Origin: Aspidapion aeneum
Lineage: Eukaryota > Arthropoda > Insecta > Coleoptera > Brentidae
Assembly: GCA_963576565.1 (NCBI GenBank)
Contig: OY755046.1
Coordinates: forward strand, 52,803,471-52,867,470
Reading direction: 5' to 3'
Length of the DNA: 64,000 nt
The notes under the pieces: generated by a model
The model's input: the letters and a program-made list of their open reading frames with translations, nothing else
Database searches by the model: none
Told to the model about the DNA's origin: nothing
In this document: positions 33,365 to 44,700 of the stretch, in pieces
How positions within the stretch are numbered: the first letter of the stretch is position 1
Layout of the letters: every line of letters starts with the position of its first letter
Translations under genes and position numbers: made by a program

Positions 33365-34125
33365 GGTCAGAAGTTTTTCTATGATATTTTTAAAATAGAA
33401 CCACAGATTTCCGCGAAATTTCAGTGAAATGTTCTCAGACACCATCCCGATATTCCACCAAACTTTTGTAAGGATGCAAGATGATTAAAAGGTTAAAATC
33501 TTTAAGATTTAGCATTCCTTATTTTGAATTCAAATTACCCGCCATGTACCGCATGCCAACTGTTATATTTGTCATATGTGTTTGTCATGGTATTTGTTAA
33601 TTTGTATTGTAAATCATTTTAGATTTTTTAATGATTTTTTACAATAAAGTTTGTTCAGAATTCAAAAATACCAGCGTTAATCTTTTTAAACAAAATAACA
33701 CTACAAAAAAATCATTTTTTGATGTTGTATTTTTTTTAAACACATGTAAATAACTACACTATGTTTTAAAAGTCTGCCGAGTGCCGAATATAAACAAATA
33801 GATATAGGTAATCCAATTCCTTTTCACGCAAAATCGAACAAATTCGCTTCTGCTTTAAATTTAATTTTGTGTGCGCTAATGAAGCGGTTCTGAAAAATTA
33901 AGAACTACTATAAATTTTTAATAAATTGTTCAGCAAGAATATAGTAAAAAAAATCTCAAAGCCGGCTTTATTTTCTAAAAAAATCAAATTTTCATAAACC
34001 GTCATTCCAACTTTTTAAAACAATCAGCTGTGTCGTGACGTGATCATACAAAAAAAAAATCAGCCCCTGATGTGACGTCAACAAAGTGTAGGATCGTGGC
34101 CCGTCCGTTTTGATAGACCTATAAA
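33365..34125 (+). repeat. Repeat family C, copy 4 (best preserved)
   Basis: It runs from GAAGTTTTTCTATGATATTT, through CCACAGATTTCCGCGAAATT and ACCATCCCGATATT, to TGTGACGTCAAC (CRE palindrome 34073-34080), GGATCGTGGCCCGTCCG and TTTTGATAGACC. Inverted copy at 6141-6880. Confidence 0.8.
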
Positions 34126-35249
34126 ATCAAATTTCTTAACCACGTTTTTTTCGATTTTTATCTTTTTAAAAAAAGTCTCTGCATAAGCACATGGAAACAA
34201 TATTTTCAACGTAACCTTTAATCCTGCCATGCCGCAGTCTGACGACACCAAAAGTGCCTCTAGATCTTTATCATTCGTGTTTTGAGTAACTATCTATAGC
34301 TTTCAAGATGTCCATCGTAACTTTGCTCAATACACCATGTAGAATTTTATAAAAAGAAAAACAACAAAAAAATTAAAACATCACCCAGCCGGACAAAAAA
34401 ACACCAGCTGATTTTGACGTAACTTACATTCATCAAATATTGCTCACTGACATCCAGAGTCGGTGATCATTAATACCATCAATTGGTGACTTGGTGGAAT
34501 TCATCAGATAATTTAAAAACCCGATAGTTTTCAACAAATTGAACTGATTCATTTGGAACTGCATGTTGCATTGTAAATCTTGTTTACATCTAAACTTCTT
34601 TTAATTTATTAGAAAGCTGCAACAGAAATGAGTGCTCCAAGCTCAAATTTAATAAAAAATAGAATGGAGTCTTAAGTAGCTACTAATATGAGGAGCAACT
34701 ATCGTTAAAACTACTTTAAACTTCAGAAAGTTGTTAATAGGTAAAAGCCCTACACTTAAGTTATTAAACCAACAAAGCAATAGACTGTTCAGATAATAAA
34801 GTTACAAGCCTTAATATACAAGGTAAAAAACACTGTAAAAATTTGTATAATTAAAAGCTACCAAACTAAGTTTTCTTTTTATGATCACATTTAAAAATCG
34901 CAAAAATTCTCTCTTAGTTTTAAACCTAGTAGCAGAATTATAAAAATTAATATCAAATCCGACAAAGAGAAGTTACTAATTACACAAAGAACAGAATATT
35001 AAAATCTAAAAGGAAAAAAAATGCAGAAAAAAAGTCGCACAAAACAGCGGCGGATGGTGTCGCAAGCGAGGTAAAGCAACATTATAAACACCGATACAAA
35101 CATTATTCTCTTTTAAAACACGTTATATTTTTTTTAAAACTGTTGTACCATGCTCTACGAGTTCGAGGTTGCAACAATTGTACTGTTTCACCTCGCCTGC
35201 GGCATGAGCCGCGGCTGGCACACATTGCTAAAAAAGTGCTAGGGAACGA
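34126..35249. other. No gene recognised
   Basis: AT-rich, with a GC-richer patch at 35140-35230 (CACCTCGCCTGCGGCATGAG) just left of the second ISL2EU-like copy. Confidence 0.4.
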
Positions 35250-35441
35250 ATAGGGTGTTTGACAGTAACAAAAAATAAATATATATTTATTTTTAGATAT
35301 TTCTTTAAGTCTTGGGAATGCTAAAAATAAACTTTTTTGTTTAATTTTTTATCAAATTCATAGTTTAAATTAAATAAATTCATTGAATTCAAACAATTAG
35401 CCACGTGATTCAAAACAGCCGGTCTACCAAGCAGCTGCGAG

Positions 35442-35449
35442 TGACGTCA
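35442..35449. promoter_or_regulatory. CRE-like palindrome, left end of copy 2
   Basis: TGACGTCA, matching 24437-24444. Confidence 0.6.
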
Positions 35450-35587
35450 CAAAACAGTAAACGCCTCGAACAAACTTATTTTCTGTGTTATTTTCTTATG
35501 GATGGTAATGTTTGCTTTGGTTTAAAGTGCGAATTATCGTCCTAAATTAGATTTTATTTTGTGTTTTGTTTATAAAAAACATTTTCA

Positions 35588-35746
35588 ATGGAAAACGCAT
35601 TCTCCAAAGCCGATAGCTCGAACTTGCCAATGCTGAATTCCTTTATGGTGGCAGGCTTCTTTGCCAACAACACTGATTTTTGTACTGCGGAATTTAGAAA
35701 CGTTAATATGTCAATGTATATATTCGATGAGTTGTTTTGTATATAA
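35588..35746 (+). pseudogene. First-exon remnant of the second transposon gene, copy 2
   Basis: 52 codons from ATG: MENAFSKADSSNLPMLNSFM then VAGFFANNTDFCTAEFRNVN. Against copy 1 there are three silent changes (GCT/GCC, TCC/TCG, AAC/AAT) and a handful of replacements (G/A, S/T, Y/T, K/N) within the first 40 codons; after NVK/NVN the two copies diverge, consistent with the exon border. See copy 1 for identity. Confidence 0.6.
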
Positions 35747-36242
35747 GTGAAAGTTTTTTACGATATTCTTCGCTACTTTTACTCATTTAGATTTTGAGGT
35801 TAGGTTATATGTTGTGCTTTTTTTTTAATATGCCACTTACAATAGATTCAATTAAATACCCAATCATTATTATTTTAAGCATTAAGAAACAATCAAAAAT
35901 TGCTTTTTTAAAACAAAATTTTCTAAATACATTTTGTTTGAAAGAATTCTTATGCCCTTCATAACAAATATGCACTGCCTAGTCTTGCATATGCACTGCT
36001 CAGTCCTACATTTAGCCTGCATGTGCACTGCCTCATCCTGCATTTAAAGGTACTCCCTAGTCCTGCCTAATAACTGCCTAGCACCGCCTAAAAATTTGTA
36101 AACCTTTCTGCCTATTATAGTTGTTCACCCTTTGTAATAAACATAACCTCAAAAATGTCATCATCATTTACGAAATAGTTATATATATTATAGACAACGT
36201 GAAAAAAATTAATAGAAACAATTTAGTTACTAATATACTCAC

Positions 36243-36425
36243 ATCAAAGTGATCTTCACAAATGTAAAGTGAAGATGTATTAGATAAGGCCCTTGGGTCT
36301 CTTCGAGCAAGTTCTATCCACTTTTTCCGTTTATTTACTGCTGTAGGCACATGAGTAAATAGTTTTTCAGGTGTTTTTATGCTAGTATTCGAACACTGAG
36401 GCACTACACACCACTTATAGGAAAT
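36243..36425 (-). pseudogene. THAP zinc-finger first exon, copy 2 (intact domain, start codon lost)
   Basis: The minus strand reads SYKWCVVPQCSNTSIKTPEK, LFTHVPTAVNKRKKWIELAR, RDPRALSNTSSLYICEDHFD. Spacing is C-x4-C-x44-C-x2-H, within the THAP C2CH consensus, with the expected Trp and Phe residues. It ends at a GTGAGT donor at 36242. The ATG of copy 1 is ATT here (36423-36425), so the open frame only starts upstream at 36521, in leader sequence. Function of the family: site-specific DNA binding, often transposase-derived. Stop-free but probably not expressed alone. Confidence 0.85.
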
Positions 36426-36512
36426 TTTTTTACATAAAAAACAGTAAAAACACAGACCAAAAACAAATAAACACTTTAATGCCGTGTATCTGTCCGCGAG
36501 TTTACTGCGCTG

Positions 36513-36520
36513 TGACGTCA
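36513..36520. promoter_or_regulatory. CRE-like palindrome, right end of copy 2
   Basis: TGACGTCA upstream of the THAP exon, as in copy 1. Confidence 0.55.
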
Positions 36521-36689
36521 TTGCAACGCGATGCTAGAAATGAGCGTTTTACCGGCAAATTCCAATCGGAAACTTGATTTTAAATGTAGTCATGATAAAA
36601 TATACTATTTTAATAATTTTGCGTAGCAAATTAGGGAACTATGTATCATTCTAAACTCTTTTCTAAAATTTGTCAAATACCCTATTGTA

Positions 36690-38055
36690 AATTATACAGT
36701 TTATTTTTAGAGAAACATTGGAAGCCTATGGAAAATGGGCTTCAATTAATGAAAAATATATTTTTTTATAAATTGAATAAAATGAGCATAGAAATGACAC
36801 TATTAGGTGACAACTTATCGCTCTTTTCTTTACCAACATTAATTCTTTGTTATAAGTAAGTATTATTATAAGCAATTATTTGGTCTAAAGGTACGGAACC
36901 CTAACAAAGCAAAGAGATATTTATGATATGAGCGTTTTCTTTATTATTTCATATTTTGAGGTAGGTACAAAGAGTTATGAAAAATGTCAGGTAATAACAT
37001 TTCCTTAGAAAAAGATAGTTCAAAAAGAAGCTCTTTGACAATGTAATATCATATTGCCCTAATATATGTTTTGTAATCGGTTTTGTAATCGGAATAAAAT
37101 TTAACATAGGCCATTGTCCAAGATATGATTAAATAGTTATATTAGTAACAAAGATTTTAAAATTTACTGTGTTTCTTAGGTATAAGCCTGTTTTTTTATT
37201 AGATTATGTTTTGAGCTACAGTTACCTAGTTGTAAACTTAAGCTTTAAAAAAACATAGCTTTTTGGAATTTTAAGTAAAAATTCACACCATGCACATTTA
37301 TAAAGGACAGATTCACAATATTGATACGATCATATGTTTTTGCAATATATTTGTACAAACTCATAAGTTTTTTGTTTGACAATGGAACAGATAGCGCCGA
37401 AGCACTTCCTATGCGTTTGGGCTTGTTTCTAAATTACATAACGCAAAAATGCAGGATTGTTGACCCTTCCAACATCCGTCGTAAAGCATTTTCTAGAAAA
37501 AAACTCATTAAAAAAACATTAAGTGTAACGCGAGGCTGAACACCCCCTCCCACCTACAGCGTTACGCATTTTAAAAACAGTCCCTTTGAAAAATTAACTA
37601 AAAAACAAAAAGCTGAAAAATTGTATATTATTAGCTTTTAAACTATTTTAAATATTTTTACGTATTTGTAAAGTAGCATTGTGCTTTGATAAAATTTAAC
37701 GCTGACAGTAAAAATACATTTTTATGTAAAATTTGTTTTAACAGCAGAACGATTTTATATATTAATTGGAAATTTGAAAAGCTGCCCCAACTGTCTTTGC
37801 CAATTACTAATAATTTGTTTTAATTGAAAAATATTGTAAAATTTTAATTCTTTTGTGTAAGCCAAATATTTTTATATTTGTTAAAAAGCTTAATGTTGGA
37901 ATTTTGTTGGCTATAAAACCATTTTGGAAGAAAGAAAACAAACAAAATTTATAATATCGGTCGACCGATTGTACGCGGTCATGCGAAGATACAATTTAAA
38001 CCAATAAGACTATCGGTTAAGTGAAGTGGGTCTAAAACCAAACAAAATAAAAAAA
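36690..38055. other. No gene recognised
   Basis: AT-rich. At 37525-37570 GTGTAACGCGAGGCTGAAC and a C-rich run lead to AGCGTTACGCATTTT, a GTAACGC...GCGTTAC inverted motif known from decayed insect repeats. Confidence 0.4.
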
Positions 38056-38059
38056 AAAC

Positions 38060-39180
38060 ATTCAGATCATCAAACTAGAACAATGAACAGAACTATACAA
38101 AGGACTGCTGCAGGAAACGAGACCCGAATATCTGCCAACCTCTTGTAGGAAATACATAAAATTACATAAATAGACATAAAAGTACATGGAGAGCAAGTAA
38201 TCATCGACAAAGGAATGATAAAGAACAGTATTCAAAATCTTAAATCCGGAAAAGCTACCTAAATGAACCTGGGGGAATATACCCTGAAATGCTCAAATAT
38301 GGATCAGAGAAATTACTAGAAAATTTTACATATATTATCATTCAATGCATAAACGAATTACAGAGAAATTTCAGTAACCAGTACTTTAAGTAGATTGTAC
38401 GGTAGGATTCTTAGAGATTTAATAGGGAATGGTTTTTATGAACAAGAAGAAGAAGAGCAAAGTGAGTTTCGTGCAGGCAGATCTTGTAGCAATAACGTTT
38501 TTTGCCTTAAACAAGTAATTAAGAAAAGGAGTGCCAGAAATATAGAAACTCATGTTACCATAGTTGACCTAAAAAACCATATGATAACGTTCCAGTAAAA
38601 AAATTATGGACAGTCAGATCAAACTAATATCATACATACATAAAATTTAGAAAATATGAAGGGTTAAAATCTAAAATTAAAACTGAAAATCGAGTTTTAC
38701 AAGAATTTCTGATAACGAAAGTTTAAGGATAGTGATGTTGTATCTCCCCAACTCTTTTAAAAATATAAACCACAGTACACGGCATGGGAATACAACTTAT
38801 ACACATTACAGAATATTATTAGAAAGTTATTGTCAATATACAAAAAGTGAGGATTAACAGTGAACATGAACAAGACACAGTAATTATATTTTGGAAACGA
38901 ATCAAGTGAGTTAGAACTAGACGACGGACAAACAATATCTCCATGCAATGAGTATGTATACTTAAGTGTCATTTTGACAAGACAGGAATATTGTAAAAAC
39001 TGGACAAAAGAATAGGGACAGCAAAAAAGATTATTGGATGTGTTAACAATATTTTATTGAGCAGAGGACTAAAAAAGAATGTAAAATTTATCATTAATGA
39101 AATAAAAACTTGCCGCGTAACAGAAAAATACAAAACAAAAATGGAAAGTGTCGAAATGGATACAATAAGAAGATTAATGG
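38060..39180 (+). pseudogene. LINE family 1 reverse transcriptase, copy 2
   Basis: It aligns with window positions 1-800: GCCAGAAATATAGAAACTCA at about 38530 repeats the same bases at position 12, and GGAAACGAATCAAGTGAGTT repeats 470-490. Upstream it adds the earlier block QSEFRAGRSCSNNVFCLKQV (the GFR-x-GRS finger motif). It is shorter than copy 1 through many small deletions; the FADD box is lost. It stops at about 39180, where the family 1 tail should continue, so it is 3' truncated or broken. Confidence 0.85.
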
Positions 39181-39250
39181 ATTTCTCCAAAACATTTTTT
39201 AATAGGAAAAGGTAATGTTAATAAATGCATTTTAAGCCAGATTTATCTAA

Positions 39251-39294
39251 AAATTAAGCACTAAATGGATTATTATCCATTTAGTGCTTAATTT
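39251..39294. repeat. Perfect 20-bp hairpin
   Basis: AAATTAAGCACTAAATGGAT, a TATT loop, then the exact complement. It is the only perfect palindrome of this length I saw outside the TIR elements. Possibly a very young inversion or a cruciform-prone site; a terminator role is not expected in a eukaryote. Confidence 0.9.
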
Positions 39295-39299
39295 GTTTA

Positions 39300-40576
39300 T
39301 ATTAACAACTTAACTTTATTTTGTAACTGCACTATAATATTATCTTCAAAAATATTAAAATCACCAAAAAAAAAACTGGACATAGACACTAAAACCGCAA
39401 CAATAACTTGCCATCCACGCCAGAAAATAATCACTTGAGCCAAAATGATTAATAGTTCTTTTTGTTGTTTATATAACAATAATTTTTTAATATTTTCATA
39501 CTATTTATTAAACATGTCTGCAAAAACAGTATTTTTTTAACAATATAAATTTTCCAGTTTTATTTAAATGAAGAGAGCTGCGTAAATATGATCCATACGT
39601 AAAATTAGCATTTTTCAGTAATAAAATATAAAAATTACCCTGATATTTTTAATATTCATACGGTGCTTATAACAAGGTAATAATATATACATAAATAATC
39701 CACAAAAAAATAATTTTGCAGTTTTTTTAGAATTATTTTTAGGGAAATATATAACATTTATGTTCCAAATTTTATACCAAATATTTTTAAACAAATGTAT
39801 TTTTTTTATAAGTTTCTACTAAATTTCTATCTACCAAATATTTCTTTACCAAATGTTTCTCAACCAAACATTTTATCAAAATTTCTTCATATTTTTTTCT
39901 TCCAGGTTTTTTTACTAAAATTCCATCGGAAACATATATAACTTATTTTTTTTAAATTAGCCCTAGTCGAAATATATTTTCTTATCTTAAAAATACCACA
40001 ACAATTTTAAAATTTAAATTGTGGCTTTTTAAAATCTAACTTTAAAAAACCAACACTAACAAAAATAAATTAAATAGAGACTCTGCAGAAAATTTAGAAC
40101 ACAGGCTTGAGGCTTCATCGCTACGCTACTGTTGTTCTTCTTTATACATGAAATGTAATTTTAATTTTGTTACAAGTAAAAATAAAATCCTAAAAAAATA
40201 AACTCAATTAGCTTTTCTGCTCATATCTTTTTTCGATGTCATATTTATATCTTTTTTTCTTCAAAAGACAAAAGAATAAACGAAAATTGCCAGAATTAAA
40301 TTAAATGGCACTCAATTTCATTAAATGACAATGAATTCTTTCTGAATTTACATTTACATTGAAATTGCCTATTTACATATAGTTATTTAGACAAATAGGA
40401 CGCTTTGTTTTTGTTTAATTGTTTTGGCTTGATCAAATAAGTAAAATTGCTCTGGGACTAAAGTACGTGTGTGATAATTAGATACCTAAGTAATGAGTTA
40501 GTATAATATTTATATGACATATTTTTTTATACATTAATACTAAGTATTCGTGGATGGAGAAAATAATTTTATATAA
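39300..40576. other. No gene recognised; degenerate 17-bp repeats near 39770-39930
   Basis: CTACCAAATATTTCTTTACC, AAATGTTTCTCAACCAAACA and TTTTATCAAAATTTCTTC form a fading ACCAAATATTTCT-type repeat. Confidence 0.4.
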
Positions 40577-41503
40577 AGGAGAGTTTACACATGCATGGAT
40601 TTAGTGGCGCCAATGTTCGCGCCAGTTCTATTTGCACGCCAGTAGAAGTTTACACTATTGTGCGAAAATTAAAAAGACTGGCACGCCAGTTTCATTTTTA
40701 AAGTGTACACGATACGCGATATGTCGTCTGAACTCTCGGAAGCCTGCAAAATAGTCGCTAAACTTTTATTGAAAAAAAAATAAAAGAGATTCAGAAAAAG
40801 GAACAACGAAAAGGCCGTATCTAGGTTAAAGCATGGATTGCTCGTCGATCTACTGAGTTTCTCTTATTTGAACAACATTGTTTAAAATTCGGTCTGCTAC
40901 TTTAAACCATGGTACTTTTGGGGTGTATACTTCATCTGCACCGGTTCCGGAACGTGGGCTTTTTTTAATTTTTGTCAATTCCAAAGCATATGTGTTTCTT
41001 ATGGATTGTATTTTTGCTTTTACTTCTGCAACTTCACAGCCTTCAATATTCATTATTTCACTAATTTTTTGGTAAGCATTATCTCGACTATCTTTGTTTT
41101 TATAAGAACTACTGTGTACATCTCATAAACAAGGAAAACATTCAACGCCTTCAAGAGACTGTATGGTCTGCTGACCACTTTTTTTTAGCCATAATAAGCT
41201 ATAAAAACAACAATAAACAAAATTTTGAAGCTCAAACACAATGAAAATAAATAATAATGTAAAATAATGAACTTAAAACTGGCGAGCCGACGTGCAAGCA
41301 CCTGTTTACACATGAAAATTTTCTTTTTCTGCGCGCATGCGTCACCACTGGCGCCAGCAAATTCAGTCAGCTGCAGACTTTTTTGATACATGCATGCAAA
41401 AAAATAACTTGTGTGCAAGTCGGTGTTTACACTTGCAATTTTAACTTACTGGCGCGCCAGTGTTTATTGGCGCCAGCAAATCCATGCATGTGTAAACTCT
41501 CCT
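40577..41503. mobile_element. 927 bp TIR element carrying a MADF-domain remnant
   Basis: The ends AGGAGAGTTTACACATGCAT (40577) and its inverted partner at 41484-41503 match for about 25 bp, with GGCGCCA and GCGCGCCAG motifs repeated inside. TATAA flanks both sides (40572-40576, 41504-41508). It has one protein remnant (next entry) and no transposase. A MADF/Myb-like accessory protein is the second gene of PIF/Harbinger elements, so a deleted Harbinger is the best guess, though a 5-bp duplication is longer than the usual 3-bp one. Confidence 0.72.
40850..41192 (-). pseudogene. MADF-domain protein remnant
   Basis: ATG at 41192 gives MAKKKWSADH; after a frameshift come LEGVECFPCL, a TGG-to-TGA stop, then DVHSSSYKNKDSRDNAYQKI, VKAKIQSIRNTYALELTKIK and SGTGADEVYTPKVPWFKVAD up to the stop at 40850. 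The order Trp, LWD, YK-KD-R--AY--I, VK-KI--LR--Y--E, Y-P--WWF is the MADF (Adf-1) DNA-binding fold. Only the domain is left; the C-terminal BESS or other region is missing. Role by family: DNA-binding accessory factor of a transposon or a domesticated regulator. Confidence 0.82.
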
Positions 41504-41562
41504 TATAAATAAAGAAAATAAGAGGTCCGAAATTTTGTTTCTATAAAACCTACCTATATATA

Positions 41563-41747
41563 CAGTCGAACCTCTATAACTCGAACCTGAAGGGACAACC
41601 AAAACAGTTCGAGTTATGGAGAGTTCGAGTTATAGAAACTCGAGTTACATGGGTTAAAATACATGTGAAAAGTGCAGGGACCGCTTAAAAGGTTCGAGTT
41701 ATAGAGAGGTTCGAGTTATAGAGGTTCGAGTTAGAGAGGTTCGACTG
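41563..41747. mobile_element. 185 bp pogo/Tigger-like MITE
   Basis: The ends CAGTCGAACCTCTATAACTC and GAGGTTCGACTG are inverted and flanked by TA (41561-41562, 41748-41749). The interior repeats TTCGAGTTATAGAGAGG several times in both directions. TA target and CAGT tips fit the pogo branch of Tc1/mariner. Confidence 0.85.
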
Positions 41748-41749
41748 TA

Positions 41750-44700
41750 ATTAAATCCATACCTATCCACAAGTTGTAGAAATCTTTGAAAGATGTTCAA
41801 GACAAAAAGCCTTCCTCTAGAGGTCCCAGGAATTTGCTACAATTTTTCTTTTTTTCATCAAATAAAGAAACAAAAGTAGTTTATAACGTGGAAAGTACTA
41901 TATTCTCAAACGAGCTATGTAAATTTGGCACATTTTTCCTAATATTGGCATGACCGACTGAAACTAGATTTTGTTCAAAATCAACATGTTTTTATTTTCT
42001 CTGGGGCACAAATGCTACCTTTCCTCTCTGTTATTGAACCATGGACAATATTGCAAACTGGCAACTTTTCTAGGGTATCATTTCATTGTTGCTCTTATTA
42101 AATTTTCATTAATGTCAATAGCATCATCATCAGATACGAAGTTAAAATTACCAGCTGATTTTTTTAGCTTATCTGAAAAAATAGGCCCATTCTTTATTTA
42201 TATTTTTTTATATTATAATAGTGGTTAAACATTATGCAAACTAGGAAAAAAACCTAAGAAACTACTGTCCAAGTTGTATTCTAAAAGTTACGCAAACCTT
42301 AAGCTTTCGTAAATTTCACGACGGAGCTTTTATAATTTACATACCTATACACAGGTTCAGATGCTTGAAAACACTGGTGATCTGTTCAGTGGCCTGCGTT
42401 TTAAAATCAAATGGCCGTTTTAACCCTTCCTGCTTCGTAATTATAAGTTAGAGCAAAAATTGCAATCGAAAGTTACGATGCCTGTATTCTAGTGTTTTTT
42501 GCATTTGTCAAACACACTGTGTTTATGGTATTACAATTAAGTCAATAAGACTAATTGGCAATTTTGTTTTAACTTCAGTTACTAGAAAATTTAGATTTAT
42601 TAAACTAAGAGTTCCCTCAATAGTTCTCCGCGCTTGGCTTCGTCTATAACTCACAGTTGTTTTGTGTTTATAGCATTATTTTGTTTTATATAATTCAATT
42701 AGTTCGGTGGTTCAAACGGCTTTACTCTTTTTAGTCCTCGAAGTAGCAGAGTATTGTCTAGAAAGAAGTTTAATTGCTTCCACTTTCACATGCCGATGGC
42801 TTCATGATTTTTTGCGTACTTTTTTATAGTCTCTGCTACAGTTTCGATTTCTAGGTCCTGATGTTTCTTAATACCTTAATTTGAAATTTCTGTAAAACTA
42901 GAATGTTACTCTCTTTAGTACAACCCCTTTGTTTTTTGGACAATAAAGACAACAATGGGATTTTTTTAACAATTTGTTTAAATAAAAAAAAATAAATAGA
43001 AAGATACATTTGTAGAGCTAGAAAAAATAACTATTTTATTAAAGGTGTCAAGATTGTAAGTCATTACAATTATTTGTAAGTATACTCGTTTTTCAATTTA
43101 AAAAAAAACTAAATCTTCGTTTCGTTAAATAAAACTGAAAAAAATAGTTATAAATGCAAGCAATATAAAACTCTAAGCGATAAATTTTAAAGCGTGTAAT
43201 TAAAAAAAACATTCGCAGTGGAAACCCAGCGTATTTTACCTATTCAATCATCCGGGAAAACCGAAAAATATCCAATAAAACATTTTGACCTAAAAACGTA
43301 AAACCAGAGAAACTAGTCTGTAAAAAATTGCTTTTGAAAAATTAAAATTTATATTTTCTAGTTTCATCGAGGATTATACAAACCTACAGTCAATGAAAAA
43401 AATTAGATATTTTGATGTCAATTAGTTGCTAATATTCTTTTCTGGTTTTAGTCTCTATTTTATCAATTCTTATTTACTCTTCTTGCTTAGTCTAGGCTTT
43501 TTTCTCTTTTCTTTTCATTGGAAATGTCCGTTGAATATTCCTATTTCTGACTTTGTTTAGTTTTTACTTTGCAGCAGCTTACCTTTAAATTTAATTTAGA
43601 CTAGAGGAATAAAGTGTTTTTTGTTTTAGATATATATCTTCATTTATTCGGAGATTTAAAAATAAAGTACTAAACATTATTATTGATGTAATGATACGAT
43701 CGTAGGTAATGAAAAGTTTTATTTAGACAATACTGAATTATAAAAATAAAAAAGTCCAATTCAGCTAGTGAAATAGAATAAAACTAAAAGGAAATAGGTC
43801 CATAAGCACAACAAAATTGTTTTTTACAGTTAAAGTGAAGTGGGAAGATTTTTAGAGTAAACCCTAGGTTTTGTACACTTTCCTAGTAGATAGGGCTAAA
43901 ACTAAAATGATAATAAGTTAGGAATCTTACTGACTACATTGTATTGTCACGCTAATTTTGTGACGGGGGGTGACTCAGCAAGATGTCGCATCAAAAAAAT
44001 GGCGCCTCTAACAAGATGTCACGAAGGACTGGTGGACCCCCTTTTCAGGGCGAATAACAAAAGTTGAACAGTGTAATGGTTAATTAATGCAGTTTGCCAG
44101 ATTTTCTTTTAAAGAAGAACAGCCAAGTATTTTATAAAAACATTAAATAGTAATTCATTGAATAAAAAAGTAAGTATTTGAATAATTCATATTTGGTTAT
44201 ATGGATGATTCTACCAAAAGTGGGCTATATGGATATCATTTTTGGTCATTGCCTTTAAATAACAGTACAGCACAGTAAATAATTTTGTTTTTTTAAATTT
44301 ATGTAACTAATTACGTGTAAACTAAGAAACATTTATTTTCCCGAATTTTAGGAATTATTGCAAAAAAATTCCAGAGGGATGAGTACCAGAGGAATGAGTT
44401 TTTTAATGGTTTTCCAATTTAAATCCAAATCTAGTTAGATTACTTAACTTAAGTTTTATATAAACAAAGTTCCTATACTTATAATTTTAAAACAATCAAC
44501 AAAAAAATTATACTATTGATATCAGTAGAATATTTACTTACCAGAGGAATGACAATTGAAGCGTTCCTTTTGGATTTCTCTGAAAAATACTAATTTTCTG
44601 CCGAAAATAAAAAGATCTATAACTTAAACCAAACTAAAGTTGACATTATCTGTCACAACTTGTCACCCTAAGAAGTAAATTAAATATCCAGGGCCGTCTC

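Larger units (their letters stand above)
35252..36683. mobile_element. ISL2EU-like deleted DNA transposon, copy 2 (1432 bp)
   Basis: The ends AGGGTGTTTGACAG and (other strand) AGGGTATTTGACA are a clear 12-13 bp TIR. AT stands at 35250-35251 and 36684-36685; the inferred target AATTG is the same as for copy 1. It carries the same two inward exons and the same promoter palindromes. Both copies share one internal structure, so the deletion pre-dates their spread and a deleted master was mobilised in trans. Confidence 0.8.

Noticed and set aside
24249..36683. Simple segmental duplication to explain the two 1.44 kb copies
   Set aside because: Flanks share nothing beyond AAT/ATTG, both ends are inverted repeats, and copy 1 interrupts a BEL codon run cleanly.
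41971..42228. 85-codon hydrophobic frame as a membrane peptide
   Set aside because: Hydrophobic residues follow from T-rich DNA; no signal peptide logic, homologue or splice context.
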